The notes: generated by a model not told the origin, from the letters alone. A DNA stretch of 64,000 bases from Acanthosepion esculentum (GCA_964036315.1 OZ038496.1:19812185-19876184), one strand, 5' to 3'; shown: positions 9,105-20,079, counted from the stretch's first letter. Translations and numbers: made by a program.

Positions 9105-9560
9105 TTTATAATATCAGTCCTCCTATTTGGCATTGAATACTGGACAATTTGCTCATAGATTAAGAGAAAATGTAAAGCAACAGAGACATGGTTCTACAGA
9201 AGGATGCTGAGCATACCATGAATGGAACATGTGAACAATGAAAATGTTTTAAAGAAAATGGAGATGAAAAAGATGTTTATACTTAAAATCAGAAAAAGAC
9301 GGTTGAAGTTTTTGGGAGACATAATGAGGGAAGAGTGCTTGGAGAATTTAACACTGATGGGACATTGAAAGCAAGAGCTGCAGCGGGAAACTGAGTAACT
9401 TATCCAACGATTTTGTTGTAAAACATGAAGTGGGAGGAATATTAAAAGGCAAGCACTGCTGAGAGCAAAAAAAGAATAGGAAATTGTGGAGAGCTATGTC
9501 TAAAAAATGTCCTGAAAGTATATTGCATATAGAAGAAGAATGAACAAGCCACACAAATCT
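9105..9560 (+). mobile_element. LINE reverse transcriptase C-terminal remnant (family LB, copy 1)
   Basis: Plus-strand frames give the degraded order: GIEYWTICS, then EATETWFYRRMLSIP, EHVNNENV, RKRRLKFLGDIMRE, and a basic C-terminus with 'LRA..K.R..WRAM'. This is the post-catalytic region of a non-LTR polymerase protein. Stops and frameshifts interrupt it. The clade is uncertain. Related copies are at 20080, 21555, 22085, 22868 and 30125. Confidence 0.7.
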
Positions 9561-10816
9561 ATGAGCTAGTCAAGGTGCTTAATATAATTTGAAATAAATT
9601 AAATTATAGAACCAGCAAATTTTTTAATTAGATTTTTCTATAATAGTATTAAACTTCTTCATGCAAATAATGACTTATACAAAATAATTTAACAATAGAC
9701 ACACACAAATGAACAAAGCGCTCAACTGTTTATTCAGTAGGAACTATTGAAGTTAAATTTATAATGGTAGTATAGACCAGTTTTATTTTTCAAAAGCTTG
9801 CCAAGGTTTCCAATATATACTATAGGCCAAAAGTTTGCCCCCTCCCTTCTGGATTTTAAAGAATCACCTAAAAATTAAATTGCCTTTCTCAAAACAATTT
9901 TACTAAGTCACTTTTAGCTTGAAGTTTTATCATATATTTAATAATAATAATAACAAAATTAAACCATTAATTAAAGTTTTCTCTTTGCCTTGTCTTCCTT
10001 GCTGGCTAATGATAATGTTAGGGCTGGAAGATTTAAAATTTTAGATAACCCCTCCTAAAAAAATGGACATTGTGCACTAATAGTTTAGATATTTTCAGAG
10101 CCCTAGCTTAGTATGTGTTAAAATTAAGCCAAAAAATTATGAAATGTCAAAAGCTGGCTTCAAACTTTTGGCTTATCGTATAATTTAAGATGAATTAAAT
10201 TATAGAGCTGTTGTAGATTTGAATCAACCCACAACAAAGTAAAAGGTGAGAAAGGTTTTTAAATATAAAAATATAAATATTTTTATTTTCTTGTTTTTAT
10301 AACTAAATTTTTCTCGGCGTGTATGAGCGTTAAAGTTCCTTGTTTGTAGTTGCTGGTTAAGATGAAAAGAAATATGATTTCTTTGCATGTATGTGTTAGA
10401 AAAAAGAGACAAGGGAGAAAGTGAGGAGGAAAAGAGTAAGTGTCATGTAGCTTTGTGAGGAATGGTGTAAATGTAACATAGCTTAGGAAAACTGGGGATT
10501 GAGTAAAGAAATCTCTTTGAATCGATGCATCACTAACTGATGTTGCATGTATCCATCTCTATCTCTTTACTGGCTAGAAACTTTGCTTAAATACTCTTCA
10601 AAGGGAACACAAAGCATGTATTTTATTGTTGGTGGGGACATGACCTGTTGGTTGAAAAATGTTAAATATTTTTTTTACAAAGAATTAATTTATTAACCAG
10701 AAGGATGCACAGATACTCCAATTCAGAAATCATTTTTTGTCATTTGATGTTTGACTGTCTTGGTGACCATTTCCGTCTGCACTCCACAGAGCAATAAATT
10801 ATCTTATGCATTTAAC

Positions 10817-10820
<4 letters not shown>
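9561..10820. other. Gene-free stretch, nothing recognised
   Basis: AT-rich. TTTTCAAAAGCTTGCCAAGG (9788) and GGCCAAAAGTTTGCCCCC (9826) are scattered without a repeat partner that I could find. No element edges are visible. Confidence 0.55.

Positions 10821-10873
<53 letters not shown>
10821..10873. repeat. (TA)n microsatellite
   Basis: Uninterrupted TA run of about 53 bp. Confidence 0.95.
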
Positions 10874-10875
<2 letters not shown>

Positions 10876-12477
10876 CTTGTGCAAAATAACAATAATAATA
10901 AAGGAAAAAACTGAGACTCTACTGTAGTCATTATGATGATACCATTCATTATTATTCATTTAAATGGTATATTCAGCAGTCAAGTCACTTCCTATTTACA
11001 GAATTTATAATTATTTGAAAATGCTAATTATCACTCAGCTGAATTATTATTATTCCTAAAGTGTCATCACTAGTATAACACTATGGCTGATGGAAAAGAG
11101 TGCAGCCAGCTCAAGAAGATTCCTTTGCTTAATTTTTTTATTTTCTTATCAGGCCTGGTGTTATCTCCCTTTCACAGGTTTTTTTTTAAGTATATATTTA
11201 ATTAAAAATTGTCCAGAATCCAGTGGACCAAGTGAACTGGAAATTGCTTTCTTCTTAATTTAAGAACACTTTAGTGCTATGGTGTACTGTTATTTTTTTT
11301 TGTGGTATGGTCATACACATACAAACATAGAAATCAGATCCTTATAACAGATTTGTTTCTTTTCATTATAATTTGTTTTTGGAAATGATGATGATAATTA
11401 TGATGATAGGATATGTGAACTGTTGGTTATAATGGTTCCGTTGATATAGCATTTATTATTCTATGAATTTTCATGTCATCCAAATTTGGTAGTTCTCATT
11501 TTAGATAAAGTTTAAAAAAACAAAAACGGGAAAAAGATTTTCAGATATCTCTATCTTTTCATTCAGTAATCTTAATTTTAATAACACTGAAGGATTTTAA
11601 TTTTTGTCATTTTGCAAAAGGTTCCAAGATCATTCCAAACATTCTTGTAATTAGGGTTTCTGTTGTTTTCTTCATATTCCATTTATTTTTCTTTCTTTTT
11701 GTTTTCCCATTCTTTGACAAATTCTTCATATTTTCACATTCTTTCAGTTTTACAGTCTGCAGGAAAGCTAAATCTACAATCCGACAGATCTGTTTTCCTG
11801 ATTTGAACTCCATGATTTTTTCCAAAGTACCTTACTTATCAATTCTTTTGGGCAGGTTCTAACTTCTGTTTGTACCATCTATTTACATTGTCAATTTTTA
11901 TTTTCATTCTAATTATCCGTCTTCATTTTAATTTTCATTCAACCGCTTTCATCATTATAATCGTTTTTCTTCATGATCTGTCTTCTTTTTCATATTATAA
12001 TAGATTTTTTTCACTTATCTTCAGTTTTAACTTTCTTTTATAGCCATTATTTGTTATTGTTAATGGAAAAATATCAGCTATTTTTTCCAAGAAAAGAAAT
12101 AACAGAATCAGGTTTCGTTCCAGTAATTTGCATCAAGATAAATCCTACATTTTTATATGAGTTTTTTTTAAAGCCATGATTAATAACCGTAATGTTATTT
12201 TTCCTTTTTCAATTTTATATATTAATCAGTGTATTTTGTTCTGTTTTTCTTTTCTTTCTTTCTCATTGAGTCTTCTTAAGACTTTTAATGGATTTTGGTT
12301 TTACTCTCTGATGAGTTCTTAAATTAATTATGCTAATCAAATGAACCTTTTTTTTTATTAATGCTTAGATACGCTCATTAAAATTTTCTTACCACTTTAA
12401 CTTCTATAGATCTTTCCCCTGTTGACTTCTCTCTCAATCTCACAGAAATAAGCAGGCATTTGGCTCTGCTTTATATA
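10874..12477. other. Gene-free stretch, T-rich
   Basis: Long T-rich segments (11600-12350) give several low-complexity minus-strand ORFs rich in Lys and Glu. None has a recognised motif. No tandem or inverted structure was noticed. Confidence 0.55.
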
Positions 12478-12560
12478 TCTTGAAATGAAAGTGAGAAGTG
12501 GGAGAGAAGAAACTGTTAGCATAGAATTTACAGTTACCATTTGCCATTTCAACTGTAATA
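12478..12560 (-). mobile_element. LINE 3' fragment (copy A2)
   Basis: The minus strand reads VEMANGNCKFYANSFFS followed by a SH-rich stretch, the same tail segment as the other jockey/CR1-like copies. It stops at a (TA)n run at 12558-12582. Confidence 0.6.
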
Positions 12561-12784
12561 TATATATATATATATATATATAATAGTTGCGTACTCGTAT
12601 CGTGGTTTTTTTTCTTTGGGCTTTGGACTTGCATGCTGAACAACTGTTTTCGACAGGCATTCATGTTCTTGGCTCTTTCTTTTTTTATACCTTTTTTTCT
12701 TCGATATTGATTTGATCGTTTGCAAATCAAGAAACCAAACGTTTTCCGAAACGAGTGTAGTTACTTATATTTATAAGATTACTA

Positions 12785-12787
<3 letters not shown>

Positions 12788-12819
<32 letters not shown>
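12788..12819. repeat. (TA)n microsatellite
   Basis: Uninterrupted TA run directly before dispersed repeat D. Confidence 0.95.
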
Positions 12820-12821
<2 letters not shown>

Positions 12822-12829
12822 AATTTGGG

Positions 12830-13010
12830 TATGTAATCCCAACAGAGTTTGTGAAAGTATGTTTCGAAAATAATATCTGATAATGCATTTTGCCAATTTG
12901 GCTTCACCAGATGCATAATGAAAAATGTGTTATGTGTGTATGCATTTGTATGTGTTTAAAATAATTAAATCTTATATTATTTTTCCCAAGCTGTCGTTGT
13001 TGAAAAGTAA
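12830..13010 (+). repeat. Dispersed repeat D
   Basis: TTTGGCTTCACCAGATGCAT with GTGTGTATGCATTTGTATGT and TTTTTCCCAAGCTGTCGTTG parallels 2586-2720 and also lies directly after (TA)n. Confidence 0.5.
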
Positions 13011-13359
13011 AAAAAGAGAAAGAAAATAAGTGACTTTTAAAAAAATCATTTAGCATTTTATATTCTCAGCTGACAGCACATTGGATTAAACTTTTTATTT
13101 AATTTTTCTTGTGTTAATATAAGTGTTTTCTTTACTGGACACAAATTCTTCAGAAACTGTCCAAAATGTCTGCATATCCAAGCGCTTTCAGTTATTCCTT
13201 TAGCCATTACCATGAATGATTTTTATTTTTTAACACAATATGTGTGTTTTTATGTCTGTATCTGAAGTCATAGGAATGTTTTCTTTTCCAGACACCATCA
13301 GAACCTTGTGACTGTGTTTGTATTTAATGTTACTAGGTGTTGACTTTTATGTGTGTGTG
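13011..13359. other. Gene-free stretch, nothing recognised
   Basis: AT-rich sequence; a short TG run lies at about 13352-13364. Confidence 0.55.
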
Positions 13360-13480
13360 TGTATGATTGGAAAAAAGGTATACAGATTTGATTCCTGTCA
13401 AAAGGCACACATTTTGTTTCGTAAGCCTTCTTGGATTTGGCTGGTTATTATTAATTTCACTGTTAAAGAAAAGAAAAAAG
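13360..13480 (+). mobile_element. tRNA-derived SINE copy (family C), 5'-truncated
   Basis: It begins in the tRNA-like part (GGTATACAGATTTGATTCCTG, B-box-like GATTTGATTCC) and continues with GTAAGCCTTCTTGGATTTGG and TTATTAATTTCACTGTTAAA, the family body. It lies in direct repeat with the copy at 13670-13860. Confidence 0.6.
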
Positions 13481-13669
13481 AAAAATAACTCAGACACGTA
13501 TTCACTAAAAATAATGTTTATATTTGGATTAAAAACTCCATTTAAAAATGACTGTTGTTTATGTTTTTGTATGGAAATGAAGCTAGTAGATATAGATTCC
13601 TAGACATCTCAACAAGAGATGAGCATTCTTTAAATTTGTAAGTCAAACCTTGCTCTATCAAGATGGTCA

Positions 13670-13860
13670 CCTGTGACCAAACTGGCAGTAGCATATTTCA
13701 GCAGATTCCCTGATGGAAAAAGGTATACAGGTTTGATTCCTGACAGATTTTGTTTAGTAGGCCTTCTCAATCTAGGCCGGTTCTTATTAATTTCACTGTT
13801 TAAAAAAATTAAAAAAACAGGATTGCAACTCAAACATGTGTCCCCACAGAAATTAATATT
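13670..13860 (+). mobile_element. tRNA-derived SINE copy (family C)
   Basis: A longer 5' part is kept (TGGCAGTAGCATATTTCAGC), then GTATACAGGTTTGATTCCTG (B box), GTAGGCCTTCTCAATCTAGG and TTATTAATTTCACTGTTTAA. Same order as 13360-13480, about 310 bp apart. Confidence 0.65.
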
Positions 13861-14127
13861 TATAGCAACAAGAAATATAAATATATATATTATCACCCAG
13901 TAAATCCCACAATTGCATACAAAAAATATTGTGTTAAAAGAATTCTTATATTGTGATTGATGATGAATAAAATTTTGAATATATGTTTAAATATATGTAT
14001 ATATTAAAAATTAGTTTAATTTATTATAACTGTCTTTGTCTATAGCATGCGGATATGGCAAAGAATCAATTGCTACATATACATATATATATACATACAC
14101 ACATACACACACATATATATATATTTT

Positions 14128-14360
14128 TGTCATCCACAGACAGACTGTTTTGCTGTTTCACAGCTCATCAGTGTGGCTAGACGTCCGGTTGCCTCTAGCT
14201 AGGATCGAAACCCGACTGAATTTGCGTCAGTCCGAACTTCTCCCACTAAGCCGTCAGCGTACGGTACGGGATGAAGGTGAATTTTAGCGTGTTTATTTTT
14301 AGATTCGGATAAACACACAGTGACTGACAGTGACTCAATTCTGTCGAAGAGTCGTGCATA
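14128..14360 (-). mobile_element. tRNA-derived SINE with 3'-terminal hammerhead motif (copy S1b)
   Basis: Second copy of the SINE at 6416-6650, with the same order on the minus strand: leader, A box TGGCTTAGTGGGAG near 14240, B box GGGTTTCGATCC near 14205, hammerhead fold 14134-14176, then ATGACAAAAA and (TA)n. Both A and B boxes fit the pol III consensus better here than in copy S1a. A (TA)n also lies at the leader end (14358-14380). Confidence 0.75.
14134..14176 (-). ncRNA. Type I hammerhead motif, G12 mutated
   Basis: On the minus strand from 14176: CCACA, CTGATGA, stem II GCTGT/ACAGC with a GAA loop, AAAA where GAAA is expected, stem III ACA/TGT with loop GTC, cleavage triplet GTC, TGTGG. 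The stems and the preferred GTC triplet are intact, but G12 is A, which should abolish cleavage. Taken with copy S1a, the ancestral element had the full consensus with GTC. Confidence 0.7.
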
Positions 14361-14454
14361 TATATATATATATATATATAGAGATTTAATTTATGAAAAA
14401 CTACCCAAGGAGGATAAAATCCAGAGAGCTCAATGTATATCAGAGCTAATAATT

Positions 14455-14565
14455 TGAATAAAAAACAGACCACTTTAAGTTTCTATATAATAAATTATTT
14501 CACCACAGCCCTTTTAAAGGACTGTGGATCATCAGATTTTACTCCCAAAGGTTGAAACGAAAAAT
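14455..14565. repeat. Direct repeat flanking the TA array, left copy, with long hairpin
   Basis: AACAGACCACTTTAAGTTTC, then CACCACAGCCCTTTTAAAGG, then ACTGTGGATCATCAGATTTT. The right counterpart lies at 15345-15445 beyond the array. The reverse strand reads CTGATGAT-CCACAGTCC..GGGCTGTGG-TGAAA, a long stem between CTGATGA and GAAA. That is hammerhead-like except for a T/T at the stem base. Confidence 0.65.
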
Positions 14566-14723
14566 GAAAAGAAATTTACACATTTTTGATGGGCAGTACT
14601 AAGTATATGTAAGTTAATGAAGTGAGGAAGGAGAGAGAGACATGATTGAGTTAGATGTAACATTTCTATTCTTTCAAATTTAAATTGTTTGAGGAAATCC
14701 AGACATTGACACATTAAATCAGT

Positions 14724-14727
<4 letters not shown>
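14566..14727. other. Spacer, nothing recognised
   Basis: Short AT-rich stretch with a GAGAGAGA run at about 14629. Confidence 0.5.
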
Positions 14728-14798
<71 letters not shown>

Positions 14799-14805
14799 TA
14801 AAAAC

Positions 14806-14842
<37 letters not shown>

Positions 14843-14849
14843 TAAAAAC

Positions 14850-14886
<37 letters not shown>

Positions 14887-14893
14887 TAAAAAC

Positions 14894-14930
<37 letters not shown>

Positions 14931-15148
14931 TAAAAACACACTATATATATATATATATATTAAATAAAAACACACTATATATATATATATATATTAAATA
15001 AAAACACACTATATATATATATATATATATATTAAATAAAAACACACTATATATATATATATATATATATATTAAATAAAAACACACTATATATATATAT
15101 ATATTAAATAAAAACACACTATATATATATATATATTAAATAAAAACA

Positions 15149-15194
<46 letters not shown>

Positions 15195-15256
15195 TAAAAA
15201 CACACTATATATATATATATATAGATAGATATATATATATATATTAAATAAAAACA

Positions 15257-15310
<54 letters not shown>

Positions 15311-15359
15311 GTATTAAATAAAAACAGACTATATATATATATTTAAAATAAAAACAGAC
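14728..15359. repeat. Higher-order tandem array of (TA)n plus TTAAATAAAAACACAC
   Basis: About fourteen units, each a TA run of variable length followed by TTAAATAAAAACA(C/G)AC. The first units and the last two have CAGAC, most middle ones CACAC, so the variants form blocks. The constant motif equals the start of the flanking direct repeat (AATAAAAACAGACCAC at 14457 and 15349). One unit near 15220 has a GATA interruption. The minus-strand Tyr-Ile/SVFLFN reading frame is a by-product. Confidence 0.9.
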
Positions 15360-15445
15360 CACTTTACGGTTCCATAAAATAATCATTTCACCACAGCCCT
15401 TTTAAAGGACAGCGGATCATCAGATTTTATTACCAAAGGTTTCAA
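15345..15445. repeat. Direct repeat flanking the TA array, right copy
   Basis: AATAAAAACAGACCACTTTA with CACCACAGCCCTTTTAAAGG and CGGATCATCAGATTTTATT, matching 14455-14565. One arm base differs (AGCGG versus TGTGG), weakening the hairpin. Confidence 0.65.
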
Positions 15446-15449
15446 TATA

Positions 15450-15650
15450 TATATTGCATTAGTTTTAATTATATTAGGTTCTAGAATGTTGAAAATATGA
15501 AATAATTCTTGTAAATAAACAATCTAATAAATAAATTGTGTTTAATACATTTGTTGTATATTCTCAAGAAGAAAAAATATAAATTCACTTTCATCATACG
15601 TTTAGGTTTTATTAAAATTCTAATCATTGCTTTTTAAAACAATAAACATT
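15450..15650. repeat. Dispersed repeat shared with 4620-4810
   Basis: TTCTAGAATGTTGAAAATAT, AAATTCACTTTCATCATACG and TTAAAATTCTAATCATTGCT parallel the earlier copy in the same orientation. Confidence 0.5.
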
Positions 15651-16280
15651 GCCGAAGAGTAACAGTAATTAAAATAACAGTGGTGTAAATGGAACCACCA
15701 TTCTTTTGATACTCCAATTTTTTGCAAGTACTAAGGTCCAAGTTATATATATATATATATATATAACATTCATGAACTTACCAACTGCCAACTATGATTT
15801 AACTTACCTGCAATTGACTCAATCACAGCAAAACATTCATGTTCAAAATTATTATTAACCAAGAAATACTTTACAAACTATATCAGGGGCATAAGTCTTT
15901 AATGTTAATAGCATATTAAAAATATAACAAAATTTGAAATATCCTCAAAACATCAAAGTTAAAGTCAACAGATGAATACTTTGTAAATTTAAGCTTTTCC
16001 TCTTATCTAAATCTGGGGGTGGAAGATGTGAATATCATTCCAATTAATGGCAGTGTTTTATTAGAAAACATTAAGATTTGAATTATGATTTAAATATATG
16101 ATGTTGGTTTCTTTGTGAAAATTTGGGACATGCCTATTATTTATAGAATTATCTTTGTCTGGAGAGTGTAAAACTGGCAGACATTGTGCAGTATTGATTC
16201 CTATATCCACATCATCTTTATCTGAAGAATATCTCCAATACCAAACACTTTTCTCCTATAAATATAACAAATTTTAAGCA

Positions 16281-16281
<1 letters not shown>
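15651..16281. other. Gene-free stretch, nothing recognised
   Basis: AT-rich with a short (TA)n at 15743-15765. No element edges were recognised. Confidence 0.55.
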
Positions 16282-16361
<80 letters not shown>

Positions 16362-16376
16362 GGAGAGAGAGAGAAA
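16282..16376. repeat. (TA)n(TG)n(GA)n compound microsatellite
   Basis: TA to about 16346, TG to 16360, then GA. Confidence 0.95.
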
Positions 16377-16424
16377 CGTTTGAATGAAAATCCAACAGAA
16401 TAGCATAGTTTTTTTTTGTTTTTT

Positions 16425-17005
16425 TTAATCATTTAACTCCAAGGAAGGCAAGGGGTTACAGATTCTTAGAGAATTTGAGAAAAATGTACTATTCAGGAGC
16501 GAGTACAATAAAAGAACAAGAATTAAGAAGACAGTAGATAGCAATTGATATTGCATTTAAAATTTTGAAGATCAAAGTTGACTGGAAACCAAGAAAACAG
16601 AAGTGCATTCCAAAAGCGGGAAGTGTGAGAGAAAATATTGTTAACATAGAACTTAAAGTTACATCTAGCCGCCATTTCAACTGTAAATTGATGAAACCTT
16701 GCTGTCAATCTAGTACTGCACTTAAATTCATGAAGTCTAGTTACCATAGAGTAAAATTCATCAGGACAATTACTATGAAAATATTTATAGAAATGATAAA
16801 TGGCACAGGGAAGCTATGTTATGTTGGTGGGAAAGTGACTGAAGCCAAGATGCTAGGTCAGGACTAATAACATTGCAGATTCTTCTTTGGCTTTAATCAA
16901 GAATCTCAAAATATATTGCAGGAGCACCAGACCATATGTGACAGCAATATTCAAAGCATAGACCAATGGTAGACTTATATATAAAACAATCTGGAAAAGT
17001 TCCAC
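16425..17005 (-). mobile_element. LINE 3' end, jockey/CR1-like (copy A3)
   Basis: Minus-strand frames read LHEFKCSTRLTARFHQFTVE, KFYVNNIFSHTSRFWN and FPVNFDLQNFKCN (16523-16747), then a 3' part ending in the complement of CCTTGCCTTCCTTGG. Upstream (16850-16980) is the complement of the 'EILDKI...CNVI' region. Frameshifted and 5'-truncated. Confidence 0.8.
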
Positions 17006-17125
17006 TTTGACATGTTTTACTAATCAATTGTTATCATCAGAAAAAAAAAAAATAATGGTACAAATATTTTGTTTCACTAAGGCAGATTTTGTTGAAATAA
17101 CATTTTTCAAATTATCTTATATTTG

Positions 17126-17158
<33 letters not shown>
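17126..17158. repeat. (TA)n(TG)n microsatellite
   Basis: Compound dinucleotide run. Confidence 0.95.
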
Positions 17159-17561
17159 AAGTATACAAACACACGCATATACACAGGCTGTTAATTTTTT
17201 TTTTCTAGCTTTTGAAATTGGGATTATCTTGCTTTCATAATCTCCTTTGAAGAGCAAAGAACTTACTTTATGGTTATGATGTCTTCTCCTGGGGGCATTA
17301 AAGACAGCTGTTTTCAAATGAGACTATGAAGGAATGTAAGATTTAAATTACAGCTGCTGTTCATCAAATACAAGTACATTTCCATTTCACCTGTATTTTT
17401 CTGCGAAGCAGGTGTTCAGTACAAAATACACCTGTCACACCTGTACACAATCTCATATATACATATGCATTTTGCAAAGCATACATACATACATACACAC
17501 ACATATATTGTTAAATCTCTGAGAATAATTCTGAAAATAAGACAAATTGTATAAAAAAAGA

Positions 17562-17686
17562 CAATTTGAAAATAGTTTTTAAGCCTTGTTGACGTGTTTT
17601 GTCATTCAACTTTATAAAGGCAAGTAACGATAAATAAATTTTAAATGTGTCAGCAAGAACTAAGAACTATTTTCAAATTGTTTTAT
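17562..17686. repeat. Inverted repeat, arms about 33 bp
   Basis: ACAATTTGAAAATAGTTTTT with CTTGTTGAC on the left faces GTCAGCAAGAACTAAGAACT and ATTTTCAAATTGT on the right, with about 55 bp between. No coding content. Confidence 0.55.
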
Positions 17687-17689
17687 ATA

Positions 17690-17741
17690 TATGATAAAGT
17701 TTTAAGGTATACAATATTTATGGGTTAAAGTGCTTAATATC

Positions 17742-17788
<47 letters not shown>

Positions 17789-18104
17789 ATAAATAAATAT
17801 AAAAGTGGACATGGAGGTCAACACCCAATGGCAGAAGTCTGTTTCATGCTTAACCTTTATCACTCTGTCGAAAAGTTTATCTTGCCGCTGAATGGTAACT
17901 CTGATCCCTGAACAATAGTGTGTTTGAATTTCAGAGTTGTGTTGTCATATACTGCTATGGCAACAGAAAACAACTTTGAGTGAAATTAACAGTAAGGACA
18001 CTGTAATTGACAGGCCGTGGAAAAGAATGCAGTGTAAACGGAAGAAATATTATTAATGTTGGGTGTTAAAGGTTAAATGCAATATTCAGGCCATCTATAT
18101 CTAT
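17690..18104. mobile_element. Family B element split by a piggyBac-like MITE
   Basis: The left part (17690-17849) has GGTTAAAGTGCTTAATATCAG, a (TA)n at 17746-17783 and AAAAGTGGACATGGAGGTCAA through TCTGTTTCATGC. It resumes at 18077 with ATGCAATATTCAGGCC. The interruption at 17854-18072 has its own TTAA duplication, so it landed after the family B element. Confidence 0.7.
17854..18072. mobile_element. piggyBac-like MITE (219 bp) with TTAA target duplication
   Basis: TTAA occurs on both sides (17850-17853 and 18073-18076). The termini are CCTTTATCACTC and, reverse-complemented, CCTTTAACACCC. Removing the insert and one TTAA restores the family B sequence ...CATGC-TTAA-ATGCAATATTCAGGCC. TTAA specificity and CCYTT-type ends are piggyBac superfamily traits. 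There is no transposase, so the element would need one in trans. Confidence 0.75.
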
Positions 18105-18595
18105 ACACATGATATTCAAAGGAGTTGCCATCTGGGGAGTTTGGTAGCCAGATGTAAGGGGTGATGTGGTCGCAGAAATGGTCTGACATCCATGATTGGG
18201 TTCTCCTGCTTGTGTGGCATGGTGCAGAGTCTTGTTGCCAGATATAGGGTCTTCCAGCAGCCACCTTCTTGACCCAAGGCAGCACTACCTCCTCAAAGCA
18301 CTTGATGTAGGCCTCCGTATTGAGTCTGAGACTCTCACTAACAAAGTTGCAAGTTAGTGCTTTTTCCAAGCTGCTGTACCTTTGTAATCACCATTAAACT
18401 AATTCGACTCTTCCCGAACTCTCTGCACTGTCCTCAGATTGACACCCAAACATTCTGAAATGTTTGTATTGGAACTTCCAGTGCAAATGCCAAGCAGTAT
18501 AGCATGCTGTTTCCAGATTTCTGACAGAATGAATTGTGTCATGGTGCTCTTTTTCTCACAGATGGTGTCCAATTGACCCTACTATAGTCAAAGAC
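18105..18595 (-). pseudogene. Tc1/mariner transposase remnant, internally deleted
   Basis: The minus strand first gives an HTH-like N-terminus starting ATG at about 18541 (MTQFILSEIWKQ, then CLGVNLRTVQRVREES and a stop). After a deletion come KCFEEVVLPWVKK, WQQDSAPCHTSRRTQSWM (second catalytic Asp) and LPNSPDGNSFEYHV (third catalytic Asp, usually NSPDxNPxDY) within 18073-18369. The part holding the first catalytic Asp is missing. About 140 codons remain of a usual 340 or so, so it cannot be active. Confidence 0.85.
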
Positions 18596-18656
18596 AAACA
18601 GCATACATGAATGAAATTAAAAATATAAAATGACGACAATTTACCCATCGCACCAT

Positions 18657-18783
18657 CTACACACACACACACACACACACACATATATGTATTATACTAT
18701 TTTTTATACACACACACACACACACATATATATTATACTATTTTTATACACACACACACACACATACATATATATTATGCTAT

Positions 18784-18824
<41 letters not shown>

Positions 18825-18826
18825 AT
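18657..18826. repeat. Tandem (AC)n-ATATATTATACTATTTTT units
   Basis: Three successive units, each an AC run followed by ATATAT-TATACTATTTTT (or TATGC), ending in (TA)n. A small higher-order satellite grown from a microsatellite, similar in kind to the array at 14728. Confidence 0.85.
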
Positions 18827-18998
18827 GAAAATAAAAAATCAGCCTTGATAATAGCTAAAAGTATAGCTGAACGTGCTCAGACATAGAGAACATTCAGAAA
18901 ATTTTTAAACACTTTATGTACAAAAAAGAAAAAATTATATGAATATAAGAAAAATTAAACAAGAAACTTAATAACAATATCTTGTCAGTTGTCTTGTG

Positions 18999-19044
<46 letters not shown>

Positions 19045-19045
19045 T

Positions 19046-19078
<33 letters not shown>
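18999..19078. repeat. (TG)n(TA)n(CA)n(TA)n compound microsatellite
   Basis: The symmetrical TG...CA arrangement makes it self-complementary. Confidence 0.95.
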
Positions 19079-20079
19079 ACTATTAATATGACTATTATTA
19101 AAAATTTTCAGGGACTTCAAGTACATAATTAGTCATTTTTCCACCCTTCCAGTCATCCGCTGTCAACCAGTAACATCCAGTTTCTGTCCTTTATTGATCT
19201 GTTCACTTTGGCTTATAAATAATTCTGATGTCTTTACCCAATGCTCAGGAAGCAAGCAGGCAGCATGCTCCTGAAGCACTTCATTGAAAGATGTCCAAAA
19301 TTCTCTCAGTCTCTCTTCTTATGCAGAATGAATTATTTAATGCATGCATTATTTAAAAAAAAAAAACAGAAAAAGAAAGCAGATGGAACTTGTGGCCTGG
19401 AAGTCAAGTTTTGCTATGAATATTTAACACGCAATAAATGAGACATGAAACATCAAAACCCTTTATAATTATGCAAATTGTTCGCTAATTAATGGAAGGC
19501 TGAAGAAGAAAGGAAAATTTTAATGGAAATTAAATGTTTATGGGGGTGATACTTTTTGGATAAAAAGAAATAATAAAAGTAAGGTCCACTTCTAATTAGT
19601 TCAGGTTTTGCCCAGTTATCTAATTATTTGATTAGTGGTTTGGATTTTTCAGAGAATTAAGACAGGTTTCCTGAGAATGATGTTGATTTTTCAGTGTGTT
19701 GGGACTGGAACAGATTGAGTTTCATCTGTTGAGAGGTAAAATTGGGGTTAGGGTCATTCTACAAGTAATGTCCTCATTCTTCTTGGTATTATCACCACAT
19801 TTTTATCTGATGAATTCTTCAGCCTATTACAGAAACATAATTCATTCTCTTTAATGTGATTCCTGCTATTGATCATTCCAGGGCTAGATATTTCTGCAAA
19901 AAATATATCTTAGAAACAAAAAACAGCTACATAAAGCATGTAAGTAAATCTTCTCACGTCTTTTCTGTTTGAATTTCTGGCATGAGGAGTTATCATTATT
20001 TATATTCAGACTATAAATTTACATTAAGGAACTTGGAAAATTGATGGAGGGAACAGAATATTAAGAAACAGAAGAATTT
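19079..20079. other. Gene-free stretch, nothing firm
   Basis: Around 19740-19890 (ATGTCCTCATTCTTCTTGG, ATTATCACCACA) there is a faint likeness to the antisense arm of the palindromic family at 52826. It is too degraded to call. Confidence 0.5.

Noticed and set aside
12303..12340. CTGATGAG near 12308 as a hammerhead core
   Set aside because: No GAAA follows after a pairing stem, and no stem I or III can be drawn.
15087..15386. Long minus-strand reading frame of Tyr-Ile repeats (and similar frames at 7719, 16201, 40017, 47096)
   Set aside because: Pure translation of (TA)n tracts, which are open in all frames. No independent coding evidence.
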